Under the pieces are notes generated by a model. It saw only the letters and a program-made list of their open reading frames with translations. It was not told where the DNA came from and made no database searches. A DNA stretch of 39,054 nucleotides from an uncultured Collinsella sp. Its GTDB lineage: Bacteria; Actinomycetota; Coriobacteriia; Coriobacteriales; Coriobacteriaceae. Positions 31,895 to 39,054 of this stretch are shown in pieces (position 1 is the first letter of the stretch; each line of letters begins with the position of its first letter). Position numbers and translations under genes: made by a program. The stretch is taken from the NCBI GenBank assembly GCA_958436995.1, contig CAUBMI010000012.1:1-39054 (forward strand), in the 5' to 3' direction.

Positions 31895-31925
31895 AGGCCC
31901 TGGCCGGTTGGCCAGGGCCTCTTTT
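31895..31925 (+). terminator. Terminator of ABC exporter operon 2
   Basis: AGGCCCTGGCC / GGCCAGGGCCT stem, GGTT loop, CTTTTT. The ~40 nt upstream (AATCAGCCCGTCGTTTAGAA onward) match the corresponding stretch after operon 1. Confidence 0.93.
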
Positions 31926-31993
31926 TATAGCAGTCTTCGACCCCTTATCCGGGACCATGCCCGATGCAGCTAAAAAGCCCCGTCCTAAATGAG

Positions 31994-32872
31994 CTAGTTG
32001 AGGAGTTGGGCCATGGCGTTGACGAATTTTTGTACTTGGAGGGTTGGCTCGAGCGGATAGTGCAAAAAAACCGGCACCTCGCGGCCGCACAGGAACGGCA
32101 CGCCTACAAAGGCCGGGTGTACGCCTGACCAAGCTCCGCAGGTGAGCACCGCGTCGCCCTTTTCCTCGGCATCGTTGAACAGCGCAAAGTCAAAGCTATC
32201 CACATCGATCACGTCCACGCCGCCGTCGGCCAAAAGATCGATGCGCAGGCTGTCCATGGCGTCGTTGCCGTGACGGAGCACGCGCAGGCGCATGCCCTCC
32301 AGGTCGGCAACCGTGATGCGCGTCTTGCGCGCGAGCCGGCTCGTGCGCGGCACGTCGATATAAAACGGCACGTTGACGATGAGGAGCTTTTGGCAGGCGT
32401 CGCCCCAGCGCGGGGTCGAAAAACTCGACTGCACCACATCCACCTCGCGCCCCAGGCTGCGCATAACGGATTCGCGCTCGTCATAGAGATCGCTCACCGG
32501 CACAATCTCAAAGCGCAACGACGGCTCCAGCTCGTGCACGTCCGTCCACATCGACAGCGTCTGGCGCCCCGGGCACATCATCGACACGCCCAAGCGCACC
32601 GCACCGCCATCGCCCGCCGCGCGCCGGGCACGACGCAGTGCGTCCTCGGACTGGCGCATGATCGAGCGCGCGTCGTCCACCAGTAGCGCACCAGCCGGCG
32701 TCACCTTAACGCCCGAGTGCGACCGCTCGAACAGCGTGATGCCGAACTCGGCCTCGAAGCCCGAAACCTGCTTGACGAGTGCCGGCGTCGACACGCGCAG
32801 CTTTGCCGCGGCACGCGAGAAGCTTCCCAGCTCCGCGGCGGCCGATATGGCCTCAAGTCGTCGATCGTACAC
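31994..32872 (-). CDS. LysR family transcriptional regulator
   Basis: 292 residues from GTG 32872 (SD GGGAG, 6-nt spacing). N-terminal LysR helix-turn-helix (ISAAAELGSFSRAAAKLRVS) followed by a co-inducer domain (AVRLGVSMMCPG onward). It is divergent from the SDR-MFS-oxidoreductase operon 233 nt away and is the likely activator of it. The recognition helix is slightly unusual, with TPALVKQVSGFEAEFG replacing the common PSAVS-x-Q-I-x-x-LE pattern, but the domain is clear. Confidence 0.88.
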   Translation of the reverse strand: MYDRRLEAISAAAELGSFSRAAAKLRVSTPALVKQVSGFEAEFGITLFERSHSGVKVTPAGALLVDDARSIMRQSEDALRRARRAAGDGGAVRLGVSMMCPGRQTLSMWTDVHELEPSLRFEIVPVSDLYDERESVMRSLGREVDVVQSSFSTPRWGDACQKLLIVNVPFYIDVPRTSRLARKTRITVADLEGMRLRVLRHGNDAMDSLRIDLLADGGVDVIDVDSFDFALFNDAEEKGDAVLTCGAWSGVHPAFVGVPFLCGREVPVFLHYPLEPTLQVQKFVNAMAQLLN

Positions 32873-32939
32873 GTCAATCTCCCGTTTCCAGACGTATGCC
32901 CATGCGCGGCCGCAGGGGGTTGTTTTGGCAGGTCACACA

Positions 32940-33080
32940 CTCAATTACGGACAAATCGTCTTGTGAGCTATAAACCAGAGGTTAACGTCATTCTAACAAA
33001 TATGCAATTCACCTGCGCGAACGCTAAGCATACGATAACCAGCGAAAACCACGTGGGTCGGTTAATGGGAGCGACCCACC
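32940..33080 (+). promoter_or_regulatory. LysR-type control region and leader hairpin
   Basis: GTTA-N9-TAAC at 32981-32997 contains a T-N11-A LysR box. A -10-like TATAAA lies at 32969-32974 with TTACGG 18 bp upstream. Before the SDR start, GTGGGTCG (33053-33060) pairs with CGACCCAC (33072-33079) in the 5' leader. Confidence 0.4.
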
Positions 33081-33105
33081 GGGAGGCACAAGAAGGGAAG
33101 TTCCT

Positions 33106-33987
33106 ATGAGCAATTGGCTTAAGCTCGAGGGCGATGTTTGCGCCGTGACCGGCGCGCTCGGCGGCATGGGCGTCGAGATTTGCCGCGAGTTCGCCCGCAA
33201 TGGCGCCAACGTCGTCCTGCTCGACCTGGACGAGGAGAAGGTCAAGGCCGCGGCCGCCGACCTCGCCGCCGAGTTTGGCATCCACGCCGAGGGCTACAAG
33301 ATGAACGCCACCGACGAGGCCGAGGTTCAGGCCGCTGTCGATGCCACCATCGCCGACTTCGGCCGCGTCGACGTCCTCGTCAACACTGCCGGCATCCTGC
33401 GCTTCGCAGCCATGGAAGACCTGCCGCTGAGTGACTGGAACGAGGTCCTCAACGTCAACCTCACCGGCTACTTCATCACCTCGCAGCGCTTTGGTCGCGA
33501 GATGATCAAGGCCGGCCATGGTCGCCTGGTGCACATCTCGACCGTTGCCAGCCACTCCCCCGAGACGTTCTCGGGCGTGTACAGCTCCACCAAGGCGGGC
33601 GTCAACATGATGTCGAAGATGCTGGCTGCCGAGTGGGGTCCCTACGGCGTGCGTTCCAACTGCGTCGAGCCCTGCTTTGTTAAGACACCCATGTCGGCAA
33701 GCTTTTACGCCGACCCCGAGGTCGAGAAGAGCCGCAGCCGTCTCATCGCCACGCGCCGCATCGGCGAGGTCAGCGATATCGCCAACGCCGTCATGTTCCT
33801 GGCGTCCAAGCGCTCGGACTTTACCACCGGCGACGCCATCAAGGTCGACGGCGGCTTCTCCAATATGATGGGCGACCTCACCGCCAAGCCCGGCGGCCGT
33901 CGAGCCTTTGCCGACAACTACCTCAAGAACAAGGGTGTCGAGCTTTGGTCCGACGAGTCTGGCGTCGCAAAGCCCACTGACCAGTAA
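33106..33987 (+). CDS. SDR family NAD(P)-dependent oxidoreductase
   Basis: 293 residues, classical SDR with a ~35-residue C-terminal extension. Cofactor loop TGALGGMG (about 15-22); VLLDLDEEK with an acidic residue after strand 2, favouring NAD; NTAG at about 97-100; catalytic Ser in HISTVAS, and YSSTK with the Tyr/Lys pair; C-terminal DVxNAVMFLASxxSDFTTGD-like ending and DGG. It would oxidise or reduce a secondary alcohol of a polyol, sugar acid or similar. SD AAGGGAAG. First gene of the operon with an MFS carrier and a Gfo/Idh/MocA enzyme. Confidence 0.9.
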   Translation: MSNWLKLEGDVCAVTGALGGMGVEICREFARNGANVVLLDLDEEKVKAAAADLAAEFGIHAEGYKMNATDEAEVQAAVDATIADFGRVDVLVNTAGILRFAAMEDLPLSDWNEVLNVNLTGYFITSQRFGREMIKAGHGRLVHISTVASHSPETFSGVYSSTKAGVNMMSKMLAAEWGPYGVRSNCVEPCFVKTPMSASFYADPEVEKSRSRLIATRRIGEVSDIANAVMFLASKRSDFTTGDAIKVDGGFSNMMGDLTAKPGGRRAFADNYLKNKGVELWSDESGVAKPTDQ

Positions 33988-33999
33988 ACCAGCCTGACA

Positions 34000-34030
34000 G
34001 GGAGGCCCCGCGGACGTGTCCGCCCCTCCC
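34000..34030 (+). other. Intercistronic hairpin between SDR and MFS genes
   Basis: GGGAGG/CCTCCC outer and GCGGAC/GTCCGC inner pairs, without a T-run. It is probably an mRNA stability element rather than a terminator. Confidence 0.5.
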
Positions 34031-34053
34031 CCGCATCGATTAGAAAGAGTCCA

Positions 34054-35310
34054 ATGGCTTCCACCAACTCCAACAAGGGTCGCGCCGTCGTGCTTTCCGC
34101 CGCGTGCGTCACCATGTTCTTTATCAGCTCCATCGCGCTGTATTCCGTCGTGAGCAAGAACCTGCTCGCCGTCTACCCCGAGTGGTCCAGCGCCCTTACC
34201 TGGGCTTTCCCGGTCTTTCAGACCATCATGGCCGTGACGGGCATCTTCGCCGGCCGCATCTCCGATAAGATCGGCCCGCGCAACGTCGTGATCGCCGCCG
34301 CCGTGTGCTACGGCCTGGGCTGGTTCATGTCCGGCACCGTTACCGAGCCGTGGCAGTTCTACCTGTGGTTCTCGCTCGTCGCCGCCATCGGCAATGGCCT
34401 GGGCTACAACCCGGCGCTCACCACCGGCCAAAAGTGGTTCATCGACAAGAAGGGCCTCGCCTCCGGCATCACCCTGGCCGCTTCGACCGCCGGCCCCGCC
34501 GTGCTGTCCCCGGTGCTCGCCTCGCTGCTCATCCCGAGCCTCGGCATCTTTGGCGCCCTCAAGGCACTCGGCGTCATCTTCTTTGTGATGATCGCTGCCT
34601 CCGCCCTGTTCCTGAAGGCCCCCGAGGCCGGCTGGCTGCCCGAGGGCTTCGAGGCCCCCAAGGGCGGCGCGCACGCCGGCACCTTCGGTGACCTCACCCC
34701 GGGCGAGATGGTCAAGACCCCGCGCTTCTGGGTCCTCATCGTCACCTTCGCCTTTGCTACCACTTCAGGCACCCTGCTTGTGGGCAAGGTTGCCTCCATC
34801 GCCGCCGTCCAGCTCTTCGCCGACCCCACGAGCGCCGCGGCCGTCGCCCTCGGCGGTGTGGTAGTCTCCGTCAACACCTGCGCCAACCTGGTCGGCCGCC
34901 TGTCCTTTGGCCAGATCATCGACAAGCTCGGCGCCTACAAGTCACTGCTCATCAGCCTTGTCGTCACCATCGTCGCGCTCGTCATCATGTCGATGAGCTT
35001 TACGCAGAGCATGTTCTTTGTGGCGCTCGCCCTGCTCGGCTTTAGCTTTGGCGCTCTGCTCGTCATCTACCCGCCGCTCACCGGCGGCGCCTTTGGCACC
35101 AGCAACATCGGCGTCAACTACGGCATCATGTTTTTGGGCTACGCCGCTTCTACCTGGATCAGCCAGCCCATCACCGCCGTGCTGTATCACGCCGAGGCCG
35201 GCAGCGCCGCCTACCAGCAGTCCTTCTACGGCGCCATCGTAATCGCCGCCATCGCCGTCGTGCTCACCGTCTACATGATGGTCTCCGACAGCAAGAAGAA
35301 GTCCGCCTAG
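34054..35310 (+). CDS. MFS transporter, oxalate/formate antiporter (OFA)-like
   Basis: 418 residues with about 12 transmembrane segments. MFS loop 2-3 is GRISDKIGPRN, and GLGYNPALTTGQKWFIDKKG is the OFA-type segment (helix 4 and the following WF-x-DKKG-x-A loop) found in OxlT, YhjX and related carboxylate carriers. It probably carries a small organic acid for the flanking dehydrogenases. ATG 34054 has AGAAAGAG upstream. It sits between the SDR and Gfo/Idh/MocA genes in the same operon. Confidence 0.88.
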   Translation: MASTNSNKGRAVVLSAACVTMFFISSIALYSVVSKNLLAVYPEWSSALTWAFPVFQTIMAVTGIFAGRISDKIGPRNVVIAAAVCYGLGWFMSGTVTEPWQFYLWFSLVAAIGNGLGYNPALTTGQKWFIDKKGLASGITLAASTAGPAVLSPVLASLLIPSLGIFGALKALGVIFFVMIAASALFLKAPEAGWLPEGFEAPKGGAHAGTFGDLTPGEMVKTPRFWVLIVTFAFATTSGTLLVGKVASIAAVQLFADPTSAAAVALGGVVVSVNTCANLVGRLSFGQIIDKLGAYKSLLISLVVTIVALVIMSMSFTQSMFFVALALLGFSFGALLVIYPPLTGGAFGTSNIGVNYGIMFLGYAASTWISQPITAVLYHAEAGSAAYQQSFYGAIVIAAIAVVLTVYMMVSDSKKKSA

Positions 35311-35319
35311 TTTTACCGA

Positions 35320-35348
35320 TGCGACAAAGGGGCAGCCCTTTTGTCGCA
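35320..35348. repeat. 29-bp palindromic repeat, family B, between MFS and Gfo/Idh/MocA genes
   Basis: TGCGACAAAGGGGCAGCCCT with right arm TTTTGTCGCA, the best-formed family-B copy. It begins 9 nt after the MFS stop and may form a hairpin in the operon transcript. Confidence 0.8.
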
Positions 35349-35379
35349 TTCCACCGGTCACCAGTATTAAGGAGTCGAA

Positions 35380-36420
35380 ATGTCTGAGCTCAACCCCGTC
35401 CGCATTGCCGTTATCGGCGCCGGTGCCATGGGCCGCAACCACATCCGCTTTGTCACCGAGGAGCCCGAGGCCGAGCTCGTCGCCATCGCCGACGCCTTTG
35501 AGGGCGCCCGCGCCACGGCCGAGGCCGCTGGCGTGCCGTTTTACACCGATCCCGCCCAGATGATGGACGAGGTCAAACCCGAGGCCGTCATTATCGCCAC
35601 CCCCAACGACCTGCACCTGGGCGTTGCTCGCGAGGCCATCAAGCGCAACATCGTGCCGCTGGTCGAAAAGCCGATCTCCAACGATCTCGAGGATGCCCAG
35701 GCCTTTGCCGCCGAGGCCGAGACCGCCGGCGTGCCCGTGCTCGTGGGTCAGCACCGTCGCCACAACCCCTTCGTCAACAAGGCCAAGGAGATCATCGAGT
35801 CTGGCGAGCTGGGCAAGCTCACCGTGTCGAGCTTCCACTACATGATCTATAAGAATGACGAGTATTTCGATGTCGAGTGGCGCCGCAAGAAGGGTGCCGG
35901 CCCGATCCTGGTTAACCTGGTTCACGACGTCGACCTGCTCCGCTATCTGCTGGGCGAGCCCGTTGCCGTCCAGGGTATGCAGTCCAGCGCCGCCCGCGGT
36001 TTTGAGACCGAGGACTCCGCCGTGGTCAACGTCCGTTTTGCCGATGGCGCGCTCGCAAGCATGACCATCTCCGATGCCACCGCCAGCCCCTGGAACTGGG
36101 AGGCGACTGCTCGCGAGGACCCGCAGTACCGCCCCTTCGACGCCGATGCCTACTTTATTGGCGGTACCAAGGGCGCCCTTTCGCTGCCCCGCCTGCACCA
36201 GTTCTCCTACGACGGTGCCTCCAACTGGCACAAGCCGCTGCAGATGGAGATCCCGGCCGTCGACCCGGCACTGCCGCACAAGATGCAGCTCAAGCACTTT
36301 GTGAAGGTCGTCCGCCGCGAGGTCGAGCCCGTCGTGACCCCCGCCGACAACGTCAAGACGCTCACGCTGCTTAACGCCATCAAGGAGGCCGCCGAGACCG
36401 GTCAGCTCGTCGAGCTGTAA
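35380..36420 (+). CDS. Gfo/Idh/MocA family oxidoreductase
   Basis: 346 residues. N-terminal Rossmann domain with GAGAMG (about 13-18) and DAF after strand 2; VEKPISND gives the conserved EKP lysine (about residue 98); C-terminal domain with NLVHDVDLLRY, whose Asp/His region matches the catalytic H-D pair of this family. Members oxidise or reduce sugar and cyclitol hydroxyls with NAD(P). SD AAGGAG before ATG 35380. Last gene of the SDR-MFS operon, so substrate and SDR substrate are probably linked steps. Confidence 0.92.
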   Translation: MSELNPVRIAVIGAGAMGRNHIRFVTEEPEAELVAIADAFEGARATAEAAGVPFYTDPAQMMDEVKPEAVIIATPNDLHLGVAREAIKRNIVPLVEKPISNDLEDAQAFAAEAETAGVPVLVGQHRRHNPFVNKAKEIIESGELGKLTVSSFHYMIYKNDEYFDVEWRRKKGAGPILVNLVHDVDLLRYLLGEPVAVQGMQSSAARGFETEDSAVVNVRFADGALASMTISDATASPWNWEATAREDPQYRPFDADAYFIGGTKGALSLPRLHQFSYDGASNWHKPLQMEIPAVDPALPHKMQLKHFVKVVRREVEPVVTPADNVKTLTLLNAIKEAAETGQLVEL

Positions 36421-36492
36421 TGCCTTAAGAGCGGCCGCGGCGGAAACCCCATGCCGAGCCCCTCGGTCCGCCACAAATAAGCCCCTCTTCTT

Positions 36493-36529
36493 TGCCCCGC
36501 GAGCAGCCTCCTGTCCGCGGGGCATTTTG
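36493..36529 (+). terminator. Terminator of the SDR-MFS-Gfo operon
   Basis: TGCCCCGCG (36493-36501) / CGCGGGGCA (36516-36524) followed by TTTT, 72 nt after the oxidoreductase stop. Confidence 0.88.
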
Positions 36530-36602
36530 CTACCTTGCCGACGATTTTTCTGGGGCGGGGGCTATTTTGCACCTCGGCTTGATTCGTTCGCCACGAAACG
36601 CG

Positions 36603-36736
36603 CCTATCTACTACGTTTAACCGATCGCCCTTAACCATGCCAAATTTCGCGAAATAAAAGCCACAGGTAGACGGCTTGCGTATTCTCGGAAAACCGGGGG
36701 ATGGTCGACCCATACGGTTCAAACGTAGTAGATAGG
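36603..36736. repeat. 134-bp structured repeat with 16-bp terminal inverted repeats, family D, copy 2
   Basis: Perfect terminal inverted repeats CCTATCTACTACGTTT (36603-36618) and AAACGTAGTAGATAGG (36721-36736). Internal blocks are shared with 22061-22200. There is no ORF. It lies between the Gfo operon terminator and tex. Confidence 0.88.
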
Positions 36737-36831
36737 CCGCTTTCGTGGCGCGGCCCCAAAACAGTCTTTTGGGGCGGGTGGTATCCTTGGTAGCCCTGTG
36801 CTGCAAACGCACCTTAAACGCAAGGAGTCCC

Positions 36832-38979
36832 ATGGATCTTATCGCCCAGCTCGCCCGCGAGCTCAACCTTAAGGCCGCCAACGTCGAGGCGGCCGTCAAG
36901 CTCATCGACGAGGGCAACACCATCCCATTTATCTCGCGCTACCGCAAGGAAGCCACGGGCGGCATGGACGACGTCGCCCTGCGCGCACTCGACGAGCGCC
37001 TGTCCTACCTGCGCAATCTTGAGCAGCGTAAAGAGGACGTCATTCTGCTCATCGACGCCCAAGGCAAGCTCACGCCCGAGCTCGAGGCACAGATCCGCGA
37101 GGCCACGCAGCTCCAGCGTGTCGAGGACCTCTACAAGCCCTACCGCAAAAAGCGCATGACCCGCGCGCAGAAGGCCCGCGAGGCAGGCCTGGAGCCGCTT
37201 GCCAACATGATCATCATGCAGGCATCCGCCAAGGGCAGCGCGCTCGACACCGCCGCGGCATACGTTAACGAGGAGGCCGGCTTCGACACGCCCGAGAAGG
37301 CGCTTGCCGGCGCCGCCGACATCGTGGCCGAGACGGTAGCCGAGGACCCGGAGAACGTCGCCGACCTGCGCACCTTTACGCAAAACACCGCCGACATCGT
37401 CGTCGAGGCCACCGACCCCGCCGAGAAGACCCCCTACGAGCCCTACTACAGCTACGACGAACCCGTGCGCAAGATCCCCAACCACCGCATCCTTGCCATC
37501 GACCGCGGCGAGCGCGAGGGCAAGCTCCGCGTACGCGTGAACGTCGACGGCGCCGCCGCCACGGCACGCCTCGGTAGCCGTTGGCCCCGACGCCAGGGCG
37601 TCTTCGCCCCGGTCTTCGACGCCGCCATCGCCGACGGCTACAAGCGCCTTATGGCCCCCTCCCTGGAGCGCGAGGCCCGCGCCAAGCTCACCGTTCGCGC
37701 CCAGACCGAGGCCATCAACGTCTTTGCCAAGAATCTCGAGGGCCTGCTCTCGGCGCGCCCCGTGCGCGGCGCACGCGTGCTCGCGCTCGACCCGGGCTAC
37801 CGCACCGGCTGCAAGGTCGCCGTCATGGACGAGACCGGCAAGCTGCTCGACCACGGCGTAGTCTACCCCACCAAGCCGCGCCACGACGTCGCCGGCACTA
37901 AGCGCGAGCTCGCCCGCCTCGTCACGAAGGACGGCGTCAACACCATCGTCATCGGCAACGGCACCGCCAGCCGCGAGACCGAGGAAGTCGTCTCTGAGTT
38001 CATCGCCGAGCAGGCGCCTGGGCTGCGATACACCATCGTCAACGAGGCCGGCGCGTCGGTGTACTCCGCCTCCGAGCTCGCCAGCCAGGAGTATCCCGAC
38101 CTGGACGTCACCGTGCGTGGCGCCATGAGCCTGGGCCGCCGCCTGCAGGACCCGTTGGCAGAGCTCGTCAAGATTCCGCCCCAGTCCATCGGCGTGGGTC
38201 AGTACCAGCACGACCTCGACCAGGCCGAGCTTTCGCGCACCCTGGGCCACGTGGTGGAGGACGTCGTCAACCGTGTGGGCGTCGACGTGAACACCGCAAG
38301 CGCAAGCCTGCTGGGATATGTATCGGGCATCACGCCGAGCGTAGCCAAAAACATCGTGGCCTACCGCGAGGAAAACGGCGCCTTTACCGATCGCCGCCAG
38401 CTTAAGAAGGTCCCCAAACTGGGACCCAAGGCATATCTCAACGCAGCCGGCTTTTTGCGCATCAGCGGCGGCAAGAACCCGCTCGACGCGACGAGCGTCC
38501 ACCCCGAGAGCTACGAGGTGGCCACGGCCGTCCTGGAGCGCGCCGGCGTAGCGGCAAGCGAGCTCAGCCGTGGCGGCGTGCCCGACATCGAGCGCCGCCT
38601 GGGCAGCATCTCGGCACTGGCAAGCGACCTGGACTGCGGCACCTTAACGCTCATCGACATCGTCAACGAGCTCAAGAAGCCCGGGCGCGACCCGCGCGAC
38701 GACGCGCCCGAGGTGGTCTTTAGCCGCTCGGCGCTTTCCATCGATGACCTGGAACCCGGCATGGAACTCAAGGGCACGGTGCGCAACGTCGTCGACTTTG
38801 GCGCCTTTGTCGACGTGGGCGTGCACCAGGACGGCCTCGTGCACATCTCCAAGCTGGCCAGCCGCTTCGTCAAGCACCCCAGCGACGTGGTGCGCGTCGG
38901 TGACACGGTCAAGGTGTGGGTTGAAAAGGTCGATCGCGACCGCAAGAAGATCTCCCTCACCATGGTGCAGGGGAAGTAA
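36832..38979 (+). CDS. tex: Tex family RNA-binding transcription accessory protein
   Basis: 715 residues from ATG 36832 (SD AAGGAG). Domains in order: N-terminal Tex helical region with TIPFISRYRKEATGGMDD, YqgF RNase-H-like domain (VLALDPGYRTGCKVAVMDE, about 322-340), helix-hairpin-helix repeats (VDVNTASASLLGYVSGI to PKLGPKAYLNAAGFLRI), and a C-terminal S1 domain (GTVRNVVDFGAFVDVGVHQD). It binds nucleic acid and affects transcription; the S1 domain mediates RNA contact. Size and domain order are standard. Transcribed alone, 410 nt after the previous gene. Confidence 0.96.
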   Translation: MDLIAQLARELNLKAANVEAAVKLIDEGNTIPFISRYRKEATGGMDDVALRALDERLSYLRNLEQRKEDVILLIDAQGKLTPELEAQIREATQLQRVEDLYKPYRKKRMTRAQKAREAGLEPLANMIIMQASAKGSALDTAAAYVNEEAGFDTPEKALAGAADIVAETVAEDPENVADLRTFTQNTADIVVEATDPAEKTPYEPYYSYDEPVRKIPNHRILAIDRGEREGKLRVRVNVDGAAATARLGSRWPRRQGVFAPVFDAAIADGYKRLMAPSLEREARAKLTVRAQTEAINVFAKNLEGLLSARPVRGARVLALDPGYRTGCKVAVMDETGKLLDHGVVYPTKPRHDVAGTKRELARLVTKDGVNTIVIGNGTASRETEEVVSEFIAEQAPGLRYTIVNEAGASVYSASELASQEYPDLDVTVRGAMSLGRRLQDPLAELVKIPPQSIGVGQYQHDLDQAELSRTLGHVVEDVVNRVGVDVNTASASLLGYVSGITPSVAKNIVAYREENGAFTDRRQLKKVPKLGPKAYLNAAGFLRISGGKNPLDATSVHPESYEVATAVLERAGVAASELSRGGVPDIERRLGSISALASDLDCGTLTLIDIVNELKKPGRDPRDDAPEVVFSRSALSIDDLEPGMELKGTVRNVVDFGAFVDVGVHQDGLVHISKLASRFVKHPSDVVRVGDTVKVWVEKVDRDRKKISLTMVQGK

Positions 38980-39025
38980 ACCGTCAAAGCAAGGTACCCC
39001 GGTAGCGCGCAGAGATGTGGTGTAA

Positions 39026-39047
39026 GAGGCGGGGCATGCCCCGCCTC
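39026..39047 (+). terminator. GC-rich palindrome after tex
   Basis: GAGGCGGGGC / GCCCCGCCTC, 22-bp perfect palindrome 47 nt after the stop. The window ends before any T-run can be judged. Confidence 0.65.
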
Positions 39048-39054
39048 CGCCCTT

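Overview
The window is GC-rich and gene-dense. Gene content and protein style (MarR plus heterodimeric ABC exporters, a Tat-type lipoprotein binding protein, a DASS/UbiD/UbiX locus) point to an anaerobic gut actinobacterium of the class Coriobacteriia, most likely Collinsella. This is an inference from gene content and from dispersed palindromic intergenic repeats; no rRNA is present to confirm it. I see no tRNA, rRNA, CRISPR array, insertion sequence or prophage.

Layout. 1-102: start of an unidentified minus-strand gene that leaves the window. 289-4669 (minus): polar amino acid ABC importer (binding protein, long permease, ATPase), then an M20 metallopeptidase. 4928-6770 (minus): LacX-type aldose epimerase and an uncharacterised single-pass membrane protein. 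6972-12772 (minus): MerR regulator, UbiX flavin prenyltransferase, UbiD decarboxylase, DASS-type anion permease, and a protein that appears to fuse an LpdD-like prenyl-flavin chaperone domain to an isopentenyl-diphosphate-isomerase-like Nudix domain; an MFS exporter diverges from it (12934-14169). 14398-18416: alpha-glucoside PTS permease, GH4 6-phospho-alpha-glucosidase, and a divergent RpiR regulator broken by an in-frame TGA. 18477-21872: low-molecular-weight phosphatase, AAA/DUF4143 ATPase with three 33-bp repeats upstream, TIGR04076 protein, pyridoxamine kinase. 22433-31803: two paralogous cassettes, each MarR plus two ABC exporter half-transporters, separated by a Phd/RelE-type toxin-antitoxin pair. 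31994-36420: LysR regulator divergent from an SDR, an OFA-type MFS transporter and a Gfo/Idh/MocA oxidoreductase. 36832-38979: Tex.

The most notable system is 6972-14169. It holds counterparts of all three parts of LpdBCD-type prenylated-FMN decarboxylases (UbiX, UbiD, LpdD), an uptake permease, a possible exporter and a regulator. The LpdD-like domain is fused to a Nudix domain that keeps the IDI metal ligands but has Ala at the catalytic Cys position and Arg at the catalytic Trp position. That suggests a link between prenyl-donor chemistry (DMAPP/DMAP) and prFMN delivery. Two 19-bp dyads, each lying between a -35 hexamer and the expected -10 position in MerR-type architecture, precede the fusion gene and the permease-UbiD-UbiX unit and suggest common control.

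At least four families of intergenic inverted repeats recur in the window, including a ~135-bp element with a perfect 16-bp terminal inverted repeat and a ~29-bp palindrome that sits at gene 3' ends.
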